From: Arenibacter arenosicollis
GTDB taxonomy: Bacteria > Bacteroidota > Bacteroidia > Flavobacteriales > Flavobacteriaceae
Direction of reading: 5' to 3'
DNA: 64,000 nucleotides
Assembly (NCBI RefSeq): GCF_014397245.1
Contig: NZ_JACLHY010000001.1
Location: 558,001 to 622,000 of the forward strand
The notes beneath the pieces were generated by a model. It had not been told where the DNA came from. It made no database searches and was given only the letters and a program-made list of their open reading frames with translations. Positions within the stretch are counted from its first letter, which is position 1. Each line of letters starts with the position of its first letter. The position numbers and the translations under genes are program-made. Below, one piece after another: positions 42,746 through 52,964 of the stretch.

Positions 42746-44542
42746 ATGAAAAACATACGTAATTTCTGCATTATTGCACATATTGATCACGGCAAAAGTA
42801 CTTTGGCCGATAGGTTGTTGGACTTTACAGGTTCGGTAACGGAACGCGAAAAGCAAGACCAGCTATTGGATAGTATGGATCTTGAACGCGAGCGTGGAAT
42901 TACCATTAAGAGCCATGCCATCCAAATGGATTATGAATATAATGGCGAAAAATATGTGCTTAATCTTATAGATACTCCTGGGCACGTGGATTTTTCCTAT
43001 GAAGTATCGCGATCCATAGCGGCCTGCGAGGGAGCTTTATTGATAATTGATGCGGCACAGAGCATCCAGGCACAGACCATTTCCAATCTTTATTTGGCTT
43101 TGGAAAATGATTTGGAGATTATTCCTGTTTTAAATAAAGTAGACCTGCCAAGTGCCAACCCGGAAGAGGTTACAGATGATATAGTTGATCTATTAGGTTG
43201 CAAGCGAGAGGACGTTATCCCTGCAAGTGCTAAAACTGGCTTGGGCATTGAGGAAATTTTGACCGCCATTATAGAACGAATTCCGGCGCCGAAAGGCAAT
43301 CTGGATGAATCACTACAAGCTTTGGTATTCGATTCTGTATACAATCCGTTCAGAGGGGTAGAAACCTATTTCAGGGTTATAAATGGTGAAATAAAGAAAG
43401 GTCAAAAAATAAAATTTGTCGCCACAGACAAAAACTATTTCGCAGATGAGGTGGGTACCCTAAAATTGATACAACACCCAAAACAAAGTATAAAAGCCGG
43501 AGACGTTGGCTATCTTATAACCGGAATCAAGGATGCACGGGAAGTAAAAGTGGGCGACACCATTACGGATGCCGCTAGCCCTACCAAAAATCCTATTGGA
43601 GGATTTGAAGATGTAAAGCCCATGGTATTTGCTGGTATATACCCCGTTGATACTGAAGATTATGAAGAACTCCGTTCTTCTATGGAAAAATTACAGCTAA
43701 ATGATGCTTCCTTGGTCTTTACACCAGAGAGCAGTGCTGCACTTGGATTTGGATTTCGTTGTGGTTTCCTTGGGATGCTACACATGGAGATCATCCAAGA
43801 ACGTTTGGAACGCGAGTTTGATATGACGGTAATTACGACCGTACCCAACGTAAGTTACCATGCCTTTACCCGCAAGAATCCAGATGTTCCCATTATTGTT
43901 AACAATCCATCAGATTTACCGGATCCCTCTACTTTAGATCACGTTGAGGAACCGTATATCAAGGCCACAATTATAACCAAGGCCGATTTTGTGGGCAACG
44001 TTATGTCCTTATGTATAGATAAAAGGGGGCTGATTACGAACCAAACTTATTTAACCACAGAAAGGGTTGAATTAAATTTTGATATGCCTCTGGCAGAAAT
44101 TGTATTCGACTTTTACGATAGGTTAAAAACAGTATCCAAAGGCTATGCCTCATTTGATTATACCCCTATAGGTCTTCGAACCTCAAAATTGGTGAGGGTA
44201 GATATATTACTTAATTCCCAGCCAGTGGATGCTCTGTCCGCATTAATACATGCAGATAATGCCGCCAATATTGGTAAAAAAATGTGCGAGAAGCTCCGGG
44301 AACTAATTCCAAGACAACAATTTGATATTCCTATCCAAGCTGCTATCGGGGCCAAGATAATTTCCAGGGAAACCATAAAAGCGTTGAGAAAGGATGTAAC
44401 TGCCAAATGTTATGGTGGTGATATCTCACGTAAGAGGAAATTGTTGGAAAAACAAAAGAAGGGTAAAAAACGTATGCGTCAGGTTGGTAATGTAGAAATA
44501 CCCCAGCAGGCATTTATGGCGGTGCTTAAACTGAACGACTAA
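42746..44542 (+). CDS. lepA: Elongation factor 4 (LepA) GTPase
   Basis: Protein of 598 aa, standard LepA length. GTPase motifs: [15 protein letters not shown] (G1), RERGITIKS (G2), [11 protein letters not shown] (G3), NKVDLP (G4) and SAKTG (G5). Domains II, III and the EF-G-like domain V follow, then the LepA-specific C-terminus with [20 protein letters not shown] and ending [12 protein letters not shown]. It binds ribosomes and assists 30S assembly or elongation under stress. Single gene. Confidence 0.98.
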   Translation: MKNIRNFCIIAHIDHGKSTLADRLLDFTGSVTEREKQDQLLDSMDLERERGITIKSHAIQMDYEYNGEKYVLNLIDTPGHVDFSYEVSRSIAACEGALLIIDAAQSIQAQTISNLYLALENDLEIIPVLNKVDLPSANPEEVTDDIVDLLGCKREDVIPASAKTGLGIEEILTAIIERIPAPKGNLDESLQALVFDSVYNPFRGVETYFRVINGEIKKGQKIKFVATDKNYFADEVGTLKLIQHPKQSIKAGDVGYLITGIKDAREVKVGDTITDAASPTKNPIGGFEDVKPMVFAGIYPVDTEDYEELRSSMEKLQLNDASLVFTPESSAALGFGFRCGFLGMLHMEIIQERLEREFDMTVITTVPNVSYHAFTRKNPDVPIIVNNPSDLPDPSTLDHVEEPYIKATIITKADFVGNVMSLCIDKRGLITNQTYLTTERVELNFDMPLAEIVFDFYDRLKTVSKGYASFDYTPIGLRTSKLVRVDILLNSQPVDALSALIHADNAANIGKKMCEKLRELIPRQQFDIPIQAAIGAKIISRETIKALRKDVTAKCYGGDISRKRKLLEKQKKGKKRMRQVGNVEIPQQAFMAVLKLND

Positions 44543-44638
44543 ACTAAATTTGAGGACCTGTAACCTTACCTAAAAAGAGGTAACATCTCCTATTGAACCA
44601 TTCCAAATCGATTATTATTAGATCATCCCCTGATAGAA

Positions 44639-46111
44639 TCATAAGGATGTGTTGGTTTCCCCCTTGCGTTTTACCAATAACAACCCCAATATGGTAAGTC
44701 CGGCATTGACGGCTATATTAATAAACCCAAAATCGAAATTGAAGGCTTGGGCAAAGTAGACACTCAGTAGATAAGTAAGTACCGGTGCCAAAAGGCAGAT
44801 AATCGGCACCCATTTATCCTTAACCGCAATCTTGGTGAACATTCCCAACATATAAAGGCCCAAAAGAGGACCATAGGTATACCCTGCAACTTTGAAAATA
44901 AGCGAAACAACATCGCCCCTACTGTTGGAGAATAACATAATTATTAAAAATAGTACTGCTGAAAAACCAAGTAAAACCCAATTTTTAAGCCTTTTTTTGT
45001 CAGCACTGGACTTGTGTGAAATATCCAGAAAATCATAGGTAAAGGAGGTAGTTAGGGCTGTCAGGGAGGAATCCACACTGGAAAATGATGCTGCAATGAT
45101 ACCCAACAAAAAACTGATTCCGGCAAAGACTCCCAGATGGTTCAATGCCAAATCGGGAAACAGGTTATCCGTATCCAAAAGTGCACCATTTTCACCTACG
45201 GCCAAACTAATTCCATTGCTCTCCGCATAACTGTACAACAGAATTCCCAATCCTAAAAACAAAAATTGGGTCAAGGCCAGAATTAAACTATAGGTCAGGG
45301 TATTTTTTTGAGCATCCCATTGATTTTTACAGGTCAACGTTTTTTGCATCATATTTTGATCTAATCCGATCATGGCAATTGCTACCAGAATACCCGCAAT
45401 AAACTGTTTAAAAAAGTTATTGCTCGATTTACTTTCCCAGTTGAACACTTTAAAATACTTATGCTCCGTAACATGTTGTACAGCTTCTGAAAAGGATAAA
45501 TTTAAGGAAGTAGTAATCGTATATATAGTAATTATTGCGCCCAATACCAAAAAGGTTGTCTGCAAAGTATCGGTCCAAACAATGGTCTTTATACCAGACT
45601 TATTGGTATATAACCAAACCAAAAGCAGGATAATTATTACCGTAATGGGAAAGGGTATGTTAAGCTTATCGAAAAGTGCGAACTGAAGAATTTTTGAGGC
45701 CAGTAATAACCGTAGTGCAGCTCCAAAGGATTGGGATACCAAAAAGAACAAAGACCCCGTCTTATATGTTTTTACACCATACCGCTGATCTAAATAACCA
45801 TAAATGGAGACCAATTTTAATTTATAGTAAAGCGGAATCAGGACGAAGGTAATGAACAAATAGCCGACAACATTCCCTAGAATAAATTGATAGAAATAGA
45901 AATTGTTGTTGCCCACCATCCCGGGCAGGGAAACAAAGGTCACCCCTGAAAGTCCAGCACCCACCATACCAAAAGCAACTAAAAACCAAGGCGATTGTCG
46001 GTCTCCGGTAAAATAAGACTCATCACTTCTATTTCTTGAGGTGAAATATGAAATGGTCATCAATAAGACAAAATAGATGATAATGATGGCTAAAACTAAA
46101 AGTGTATTCAA
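44639..46111 (-). CDS. Sodium:solute symporter (SSS family)
   Basis: Integral membrane protein of 490 aa with about 13 helices. SSS signatures: SYFTSRNRSDESYFTGDRQS, GMVGAGLSGVTFVSLPG, the helix with GLDQNMMQKTLTCKN, and the conserved SSVDSSLTALTTSFTYDFL region near the sodium site. Members carry sugars, proline, sialic acid, iodide and others with Na+. Substrate not inferable. Single gene, convergent with lepA. Confidence 0.92.
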   Translation of the reverse strand: MNTLLVLAIIIIYFVLLMTISYFTSRNRSDESYFTGDRQSPWFLVAFGMVGAGLSGVTFVSLPGMVGNNNFYFYQFILGNVVGYLFITFVLIPLYYKLKLVSIYGYLDQRYGVKTYKTGSLFFLVSQSFGAALRLLLASKILQFALFDKLNIPFPITVIIILLLVWLYTNKSGIKTIVWTDTLQTTFLVLGAIITIYTITTSLNLSFSEAVQHVTEHKYFKVFNWESKSSNNFFKQFIAGILVAIAMIGLDQNMMQKTLTCKNQWDAQKNTLTYSLILALTQFLFLGLGILLYSYAESNGISLAVGENGALLDTDNLFPDLALNHLGVFAGISFLLGIIAASFSSVDSSLTALTTSFTYDFLDISHKSSADKKRLKNWVLLGFSAVLFLIIMLFSNSRGDVVSLIFKVAGYTYGPLLGLYMLGMFTKIAVKDKWVPIICLLAPVLTYLLSVYFAQAFNFDFGFINIAVNAGLTILGLLLVKRKGETNTSL

Positions 46112-46207
46112 TGCAGATGGATTTTATTTTAACTTAATGTACGGTCCCTATTGCTACAATTTTACGACTATCCATGTAAGGACATATTAGAAATGCAATC
46201 TTAAATA

Positions 46208-48070
46208 TTAAATTGAAAGTTTATTTTTGGGCTTTTTTTCCTTGTTATCAGCATCCAGCAATTTCCCAAGATACACTAACTTACATCCTTCTTGAATATC
46301 TTCAAAATTCTTGCTAAACGATGAAATAATTTTCAGGTCCCCATCCATGGTCTTAACAAAAATGGGAATAATATCCTTATCTGCCTTCGTAATTTCAATG
46401 AGGGCTTCATAGTGTTCCTTGCCCTTTAGTTCTATTTCATGAATTACAGGATTACTCCTGGCGGCTTCGGTCAAAGTAATAAAGTCATCGGTATGTGAAA
46501 AAAGACCTTCTTGGGGATTATTGTCAGGGTCGTTCATCTCATCGGTATTAACAAGTCTAAATGAACCGTGTTCCCCAAATTCTTTTTTGAAGGTGTCGAT
46601 CGCGTATTCGTTAATATCCGAGTTACCTGTCAATGCCATAAGGTAACCAACGTCGTTCAGTTCTATATTGTCCGTTAAATTATCGGAATAAATGTTGGCA
46701 ACAAAGGCTTCCAGGCCAAGGTTTTTGGCTTTTTCAATATTATTTTGGTTGTTATCTATCAAAACAACATGCCTGTTGTTCTTCTTAAGATAGCTTGCTA
46801 TTAATCTAGGTACCTTGGAAGCTCCCACAATAAGGATCCCTTCTGATTTTTCTAAAAACACCCCCAGCAATTTTGCCATAATCCGCGCGGTAGATGCATT
46901 GAGTAGTACGGTGCCCAAAACGATCATAAAGACCAAGGGTGTAATATATTCCGCTCCAGGTTCTCCTCTTAAAATCAATTTAGAACCAAAAAGAGAGGCA
47001 ATACCGGCAGCAACAATACCCCTAGGGCCAACCCAACTAATAAACAGCTTTTCCCTAAAATTAAGTTTGGAGCCTATAGTGCTCATAAATACCCCCAATG
47101 GTCTTACCACAAAAACCACAATAGCAAAAAGCACTAAGGTTTTGGGACTATATAACAATTCCAGTTCGGGTAAATTCATACTGGCCGAAAGAAGTATGAA
47201 AAGCATTGAAATTAAAAGTATGCTAAGGGACTCCTTAAAATATAGCAGTTCCTTGATATTTGGCAGCTGGGTATTCCCCATGACCATGCCCATAACTACC
47301 ACGGCCAACAGCCCGGATTCATGTGCAAAAAGTTCAGAGATAACAAAAACCGAAAGTACTACGGATAACGATACCACATTTAACAAATAATGAGGCACAT
47401 AATTTTTTTTAATGGCCAAGGTCAAGGCATGTGCAAAGCTGAAACCAAAGGTAAACCCTAATAGCAGCACCTTTACAAACTCTAAAAGTCCTGTTTGTGT
47501 ATAGCCTTGCCCTTCCCCAATACTTATGAACTCAAAGACCAATACCGCCACAAGCGCACCAATGGGATCAATTAATATACCCTCCCATTTTAATACCGCA
47601 GATAAATCTTTCTTTAATGGAATATTCCTAAGAATGGGTGTAATAACAGTTGGTCCGGTTACAATTATAAGTGCAGAAAACAAAAAAGAAATTTGCCAGG
47701 GTAGCTCAAAAATAAAATGAGCGGCAGTTCCCGCTAAAAAGAAAGTTACCGCACTACCCACGGTAATCAACTTTGTAATCACAGGCCCTACTCTTGCTAC
47801 CTCGGAGCGTTTCAAGGTAAGTCCACCCTCAAATAGGATAACACCAATAGCCAGTGATACAAAATGATAAAGGCTCTCCCCTAAAAACAAACCCTCTGTC
47901 TTATTCCAGATAGGTCTGATCAATTTGGTACCGTCCTCTGTAAACAAAGTAGATATTGGACCTACCAATAGACCTATAAGTATAAGGGGCAAAATGGCCG
48001 GTAATTTAAACCGCCATGCAACCCATTGTGCAATGATACCAAGAACGATTATTCCCGCAAGTTCTACCAT
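46208..48070 (-). CDS. Cation:proton antiporter with C-terminal TrkA-N/TrkA-C domains (NhaP/KefB-like)
   Basis: Protein of 620 aa. Residues 1-400 form about 12 membrane helices of the CPA family (LAIGVILFEGGLTLKRSEV, WEGILIDPIGALVAVLVFEF, the latter with the Asp-Pro pair of NhaP-like proteins). A cytosolic nucleotide-binding RCK/TrkA-N domain (about 412-525, ILIVGASKVPRLIASYL) and a small TrkA-C domain (about 555-610) follow. It exchanges Na+ or K+ for H+. It is transcribed away from a second antiporter gene 247 bases off. Confidence 0.92.
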   Translation of the reverse strand: MVELAGIIVLGIIAQWVAWRFKLPAILPLILIGLLVGPISTLFTEDGTKLIRPIWNKTEGLFLGESLYHFVSLAIGVILFEGGLTLKRSEVARVGPVITKLITVGSAVTFFLAGTAAHFIFELPWQISFLFSALIIVTGPTVITPILRNIPLKKDLSAVLKWEGILIDPIGALVAVLVFEFISIGEGQGYTQTGLLEFVKVLLLGFTFGFSFAHALTLAIKKNYVPHYLLNVVSLSVVLSVFVISELFAHESGLLAVVVMGMVMGNTQLPNIKELLYFKESLSILLISMLFILLSASMNLPELELLYSPKTLVLFAIVVFVVRPLGVFMSTIGSKLNFREKLFISWVGPRGIVAAGIASLFGSKLILRGEPGAEYITPLVFMIVLGTVLLNASTARIMAKLLGVFLEKSEGILIVGASKVPRLIASYLKKNNRHVVLIDNNQNNIEKAKNLGLEAFVANIYSDNLTDNIELNDVGYLMALTGNSDINEYAIDTFKKEFGEHGSFRLVNTDEMNDPDNNPQEGLFSHTDDFITLTEAARSNPVIHEIELKGKEHYEALIEITKADKDIIPIFVKTMDGDLKIISSFSKNFEDIQEGCKLVYLGKLLDADNKEKKPKNKLSI

Positions 48071-48317
48071 AAAAAAATTTGAAGCAATATAGGTTTTAAT
48101 CTAGAAAAAATCCATCTATGATAAAAAAACCTTGGAGCCGGCTTTAAAATTACACACTCTTCCGTACAATCCGTACAAAAGGAAACTTATTTGTTTCATA
48201 AAATTTAGGAAAAGAACCCTCTTATAAACCTGTGAATATAATAGGGTTCCTGCTTGCCTAATTACTAATATTTAGTTATTTTTTCATCTGGTTCCCCCCG
48301 CAAACAAAATTAAACCT

Positions 48318-50099
48318 ATGGTAGAACTAAATATAGTAAACCTGCTAATGGTACTGTTGGCCGCTTGGCTTGGAGGAATATTTGCCAATCGAATAGGTTT
48401 CCCGTCTATTTTAGGTGAACTTCTGATAGGAATCATGTTGGGCCCGGCATTGTTCGGAATTTTGGAAACTTCCGATGCCCTGAACATTTTGGCGGAAGTC
48501 GGAATCCTTTTTCTCATGGCCTATATTGGTATGGAAATCAATTTTAAAGATCTGGGAAAAGCTTCATGGGCCGGTTTTCTTGCAGCCATTGGGGGATTCG
48601 TGGTTCCTTTCGCACTTGGCTATTACACCATCCTATTTTTTGATGGTACACAGCTTGCCGGTCTATTTGTTGGTATTGCCGTAGGGGTTACTTCCTTGGC
48701 CACAAAAAGTCGGATTTTAGTAGACCTAAAGCTTTTGGATACACGAATAGCCTATGTTCTTATGGCCGGTGCCCTGATTTCAGATACCTTGGCGCTTATC
48801 ATTTTTGCAGGAATTATTGGTTTTGTCGATGCTGGCAGCGTTGATTCCATTGGTCTTGCCTGGGTCGCTGGCAAGGCCATTCTATATTTCTGCTTGGCGG
48901 TATCCATAGGTATTTACATATTTCCCCTGTTGGGAAAATTACTAACGAAGGCCAAGTTAACGGGGCGGACCTTGCTTTTTGGCATTTTGGTCATTATTGT
49001 GTTGGGTTTTTCCGAATTGGCCGAACTTGCTGGATTACACGGTATATTGGGATCGTTTATGGCCGGACTGTTCATAAGGGAAGGCATATTTTCCAGACAG
49101 GTTCTTAAAGATGTTACCGGGGTCTTCCACGATGTCTCCATCGGATTTCTAGCACCCATATTTTTTGTTACCGCCGGGTTTCACGTTACACTGGAAATTT
49201 TTCAGACGGATCTGGCCCTATTGATATTGATAATTGTTGGGGCCGTTGTTGGTAAAATTTTGGGAACCACCTTGTTTTACCTGCCAAGTGGTTACGGATG
49301 GCGTGAAGGATTCACCATAGGGACTGGTATGAACGGAAGGGGAGCTGTAGAGATTATTATTGCCGGTATCGGCCTTCAGATGGGCATAATTTCCCAGGAA
49401 ATTTTTTCAATATTGGTGTTTATGGCCATTTCCACGACCCTAACCGTACCCATATTTCTTACTTGGACCACAAATTGGCTTAAAAAACGGGGGGAACTTG
49501 TAAAACAGGCTGCACGAAATGGATATTTGATACTTGGAGCAAATCCGTTGGGACTATACATCGCCAAGCAACTTGCCGAACAGAGCGAAGTAATCCTTAT
49601 CGACTACAATAAGGATCTAGTGAACGAGGCCTATGCACAGGGATTAAAAGCAATCTATGGAAACGGACTAAGGGAAGACGCCTTCGAAGAAGCCGATGCC
49701 CTATCCAAAAATACATTTATAGCACTGACCGGTAATAGTGAAATAAATCTCCTATCCGCTCAATTGGCCTACAACTCCTTTTATATCCCCAACAGAATAG
49801 TCCTTGTTTCACCTGTTGAAGACGGGGCCGGTGTAAATCTACTGGATCACATGGATGCCTCTTCCATGTTTGCCAATAAGACCGATCTGGTTCCCTGGTC
49901 CTATAAAATTTCTACCCATGATTTTAAGGAAAGTATAGAAAAGGTAAATAAGGAAATTACCACTCGCAATTGGGTCAAGAAAAATTCCAATAGCAAGGAT
50001 ATCCTCCCGATACTAATTCTTGATGAAACCGGGCATAAACGTCCATTTCATTACAAGGAAATTATTAGGCCCAAGGAAAGTGTCATATATCTCCAATAG
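48318..50099 (+). CDS. Kef-type cation:proton antiporter with TrkA-N domain
   Basis: Protein of 593 aa of the CPA2 group. Membrane part (about 1-385): GGIFANRIGFPSILGELLIG, FLMAYIGMEINFKDL, VLMAGALISDTLALIIFAG and GMNGRGAVEIIIAGIG. A TrkA-N domain follows (about 400-515, GYLILGANPLGLYIAKQLAE). Such proteins release K+ or Na+ in exchange for H+ under ionic or electrophile stress. It is divergent from the NhaP-like gene and probably shares a regulatory interval (48071-48317). Confidence 0.92.
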   Translation: MVELNIVNLLMVLLAAWLGGIFANRIGFPSILGELLIGIMLGPALFGILETSDALNILAEVGILFLMAYIGMEINFKDLGKASWAGFLAAIGGFVVPFALGYYTILFFDGTQLAGLFVGIAVGVTSLATKSRILVDLKLLDTRIAYVLMAGALISDTLALIIFAGIIGFVDAGSVDSIGLAWVAGKAILYFCLAVSIGIYIFPLLGKLLTKAKLTGRTLLFGILVIIVLGFSELAELAGLHGILGSFMAGLFIREGIFSRQVLKDVTGVFHDVSIGFLAPIFFVTAGFHVTLEIFQTDLALLILIIVGAVVGKILGTTLFYLPSGYGWREGFTIGTGMNGRGAVEIIIAGIGLQMGIISQEIFSILVFMAISTTLTVPIFLTWTTNWLKKRGELVKQAARNGYLILGANPLGLYIAKQLAEQSEVILIDYNKDLVNEAYAQGLKAIYGNGLREDAFEEADALSKNTFIALTGNSEINLLSAQLAYNSFYIPNRIVLVSPVEDGAGVNLLDHMDASSMFANKTDLVPWSYKISTHDFKESIEKVNKEITTRNWVKKNSNSKDILPILILDETGHKRPFHYKEIIRPKESVIYLQ

Positions 50100-50214
50100 G
50101 TAGGTTTGGCAGAAAAAATATTCATAAAGTGTTAAAAAACCTCTAATAAACCCACGTTTCAAGAAATATCCTTAGTGCTTTTCTTAATTTGCACCTACTT
50201 AGGCTAGGTTATTT

Positions 50215-51075
50215 ATGAAATTATACCCTATAGAATCAGGAAATTTTAAATTGGATGGAGGAGCTATGTTTGGCGTGGTACCAAAATCGATATGGAACAG
50301 AACCAATCCCGCAGATTCCAACAATTTGATAGATATGGCCGCCAGGTGTCTTTTAATAGAGAATGGTGATCGACTTACTTTAATAGATACCGGGATGGGC
50401 AATAAACAGTCCGATAAATTCTTTGGATATTATTACAGATGGGGAGAGCATTCCTTGGATAAATCATTAAACCAATACGGCTTTCACAGAGATGATATTA
50501 CAGATGTGTTCCTGACACATCTGCATTTTGACCATTGTGGGGGTAGCATTCAATGGAACAAAGATAAAACCGGATATGAACCAGCCTTTAAAAACGCTGT
50601 CTTTTGGACCAATGAGGACCATTGGAAATGGGCCACAGAACCTAATGAACGGGAAAAGGCTTCCTTTCTAAAAGAAAATTTACTCCCCATGCAAGAAAGT
50701 GGTCAGCTGCGATTTATTGCTAGGGACAACAATACTTTCAAAGACCGTTCGGAAATGGACTTTGGAATTCTATTCGTGGACGGACATACGGAAAAACAAA
50801 TGATTCCCCACATTCAATATAAGGATAAGACTTTGGTCTTTGCTGCGGACCTATTGCCTACAGCAGGACATATTCCACTGCCCTATATAATGGGTTATGA
50901 TACACGACCCTTATTGACTCTTACAGAAAAAGCCATGTTCCTGGAAAAGGCGGAGAAAAACAATCATTACCTGTTTTTGGAGCATGATGCCCACAACCAA
51001 ATCTGTACCCTACAAACCACCGAAAAAGGTATACGTTTAAAAGAAATACATACCTTTGCCCAGCTTTTTGAATAA
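50215..51075 (+). CDS. MBL-fold metallo-hydrolase
   Basis: Protein of 286 aa with the metallo-beta-lactamase fold. The dinuclear metal motif is FLTHLHFDHCGGS (His102, His104, Asp106, His107); later ligands include His in LFVDGHTEKQMIP, Asp in VFAADLLPTAGH and His in FLEHDAHNQI. There is no signal peptide, so it is cytosolic. The pattern is close to the N-acyl homoserine lactonase/quinolone-degrading type of single-domain MBL proteins, but substrate cannot be assigned. Confidence 0.9.
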   Translation: MKLYPIESGNFKLDGGAMFGVVPKSIWNRTNPADSNNLIDMAARCLLIENGDRLTLIDTGMGNKQSDKFFGYYYRWGEHSLDKSLNQYGFHRDDITDVFLTHLHFDHCGGSIQWNKDKTGYEPAFKNAVFWTNEDHWKWATEPNEREKASFLKENLLPMQESGQLRFIARDNNTFKDRSEMDFGILFVDGHTEKQMIPHIQYKDKTLVFAADLLPTAGHIPLPYIMGYDTRPLLTLTEKAMFLEKAEKNNHYLFLEHDAHNQICTLQTTEKGIRLKEIHTFAQLFE

Positions 51076-51190
51076 TATGATCAATTATAGACTCCTATAA
51101 ACGGCAAACCATTATCGCCTAGCAAGCTTTAAAGCCAAATAACCCTGAAATACATTTAAGCAGACATTCTAATTTTAACTTTATAAATAA

Positions 51191-52822
51191 ATGACACTAA
51201 CATTAAACAGAACTATTTTGGCCGTATCGGCCTCTATTTTACTTTATGGTTGTGGTAGTACTGCCCTAGTTTCTACGCCAATTGGTAATATTGACACCCT
51301 TCCCCTTAAAATATCGGAATTAACCGAAACGCAAAAAAAGAATTGGGGTCATGCGGATTTAATTACGGATACCATTCCTGGAATGAGCATAGATAAGGCT
51401 TATGCAGAGATCATTGGGAATAAAAAAGGTGAAAAGGTAATAGTAGCGGTGTTGGATTCCGGGATGGACCTGACCCATGAGGATTTGGTAGATGTGCTTT
51501 GGACCAACAAAGGAGAAATTCCAGGGAATAATAAAGATGATGATAATAATGGCTATATAGACGACATACATGGCTACAACTTCTTAGGGGAATCCTATAA
51601 TGAACAATTGGAAATGGCCCGTATAGTAAGCAAGAAATTAGGAGATGCGTCCTTACAGGCCAAGGCGAAAAGTAACCTAGAAAAAGATTATCAGAAAGCA
51701 ATTCAAAATAAGGGACAGTACGAACAAATACTTCAGGCAGTACAGAATGCGGATAATGAAGTAAAGGCTCTTTTGGGGAAGGATAACTATACTAAAAAAG
51801 ACCTTACCGAAATTAAAACCGAAGACGAAGCTATGCAAAGAAATGTCAGTATTTTGATGCAAATGTTGAGTATTAAGGACACGATCCCAGAAGTTCTTTC
51901 AGAGCTTAAGGATGGCATTAAACATTTTACAGACCAACTTAATTATAATCTAAATGTAGATTTTGATGGTAGAAAAATTGTTGGCGACGATCCATATAAT
52001 TTTGACGATAGGGGTTATGGTAATGGCAACCCTAGTAATAGGGTTGAGGATGAAAGTCATGGAACCCACGTGGCCGGTATTATCGCAGCAAAAAGAAATA
52101 ATGGCCTTGGTGCCAATGGGGTTGCAAACAATGTAGAAATAATGAGTATCAGGGCAGTTCCCAATGGGGATGAGTACGACAAGGATATTGCCTTGGGAAT
52201 CCGTTATGCCGTAGATAACGGTGCCAAAATTATCAATGGAAGTTTTGGAAAAGCCTTCTCTCCAAATGCCCAATGGGTATATGATGCCATTAAATATGCA
52301 GCAGACAATGATGTTATCTTTGTCCATGCGGCAGGAAACTCCGGTGAAGATCTTGACGACCCAAACAACCCAAATTTCCCCAACGACCAAATTAATAACG
52401 GTCCCGAAATGACCGATAATGTTATAACGGTAGGTGCTTTAGCTAGCCAATATGGTTCAGAAATGGTGGCCACCTTTTCTAATTATGGCTTAATAAATGT
52501 AGATATCTTTGCTCCTGGTGATGATATCTATTCTACCATGCCGAACAATGAATACGATTTTCAGGGAGGTACTTCCATGGCTGCACCAGCTGTTGCAGGA
52601 GTAGCTGCACTGGTTAGATCTTATTATCCAAAATTAACCGCCTCACAGGTAAAGGCCATATTGATGAATTCTGGACTTACTACCAAATCCAAAGTAGTAG
52701 TTGCCGGCGATTCTTCCAAGGCAATGGATTTTCAAAAAATATCGAAATCCGGTAAAATGGTCAATGCTTATAACGCCTTAATAATGGCAGATGCAGTATC
52801 CAGAGGTAAAATAAACCTTTAA
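51191..52822 (+). CDS. S8-family (subtilisin-like) protease, lipoprotein
   Basis: Protein of 543 aa with lipobox ILLYGC (Cys21). Catalytic triad: Asp89 in IVAVLDSGMDLTHED, His290 in ESHGTHVAGIIAA, Ser462 in GGTSMAAPAVAGVAAL; oxyanion Asn383 in HAAGNSGED. Between Asp and His there are 201 residues, about 160 more than in subtilisin. They include an acidic calcium-type loop (GNNKDDDNNGYIDD) and a predicted helical insert (about 135-255) that may regulate activity. Acts in the periplasm or at the surface, likely in protein turnover. Close to the M1 peptidase gene, 142 bases downstream. Confidence 0.95.
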   Translation: MTLTLNRTILAVSASILLYGCGSTALVSTPIGNIDTLPLKISELTETQKKNWGHADLITDTIPGMSIDKAYAEIIGNKKGEKVIVAVLDSGMDLTHEDLVDVLWTNKGEIPGNNKDDDNNGYIDDIHGYNFLGESYNEQLEMARIVSKKLGDASLQAKAKSNLEKDYQKAIQNKGQYEQILQAVQNADNEVKALLGKDNYTKKDLTEIKTEDEAMQRNVSILMQMLSIKDTIPEVLSELKDGIKHFTDQLNYNLNVDFDGRKIVGDDPYNFDDRGYGNGNPSNRVEDESHGTHVAGIIAAKRNNGLGANGVANNVEIMSIRAVPNGDEYDKDIALGIRYAVDNGAKIINGSFGKAFSPNAQWVYDAIKYAADNDVIFVHAAGNSGEDLDDPNNPNFPNDQINNGPEMTDNVITVGALASQYGSEMVATFSNYGLINVDIFAPGDDIYSTMPNNEYDFQGGTSMAAPAVAGVAALVRSYYPKLTASQVKAILMNSGLTTKSKVVVAGDSSKAMDFQKISKSGKMVNAYNALIMADAVSRGKINL

Positions 52823-52908
52823 TATAAAGGACAAGGCCAAAACAATCAACATGTACTTAGGAGTACGATAGTTTTAGTCATCCAAAGTGAATAAATAAAA
52901 TTCTTAAT

Positions 52909-52942
52909 GGGGAGCGCCGTGGTTATCAACGTTCCCCTTTTT
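52909..52942 (+). terminator. Terminator after the S8 protease gene
   Basis: GGGGAGCG (52909-52916) pairs with CGTTCCCC (52930-52937) with one mismatch, followed by TTTTT. It lies 86 bases past the stop codon. Confidence 0.75.
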
Positions 52943-52964
52943 ATAATTATATAGTTTTAAACGT

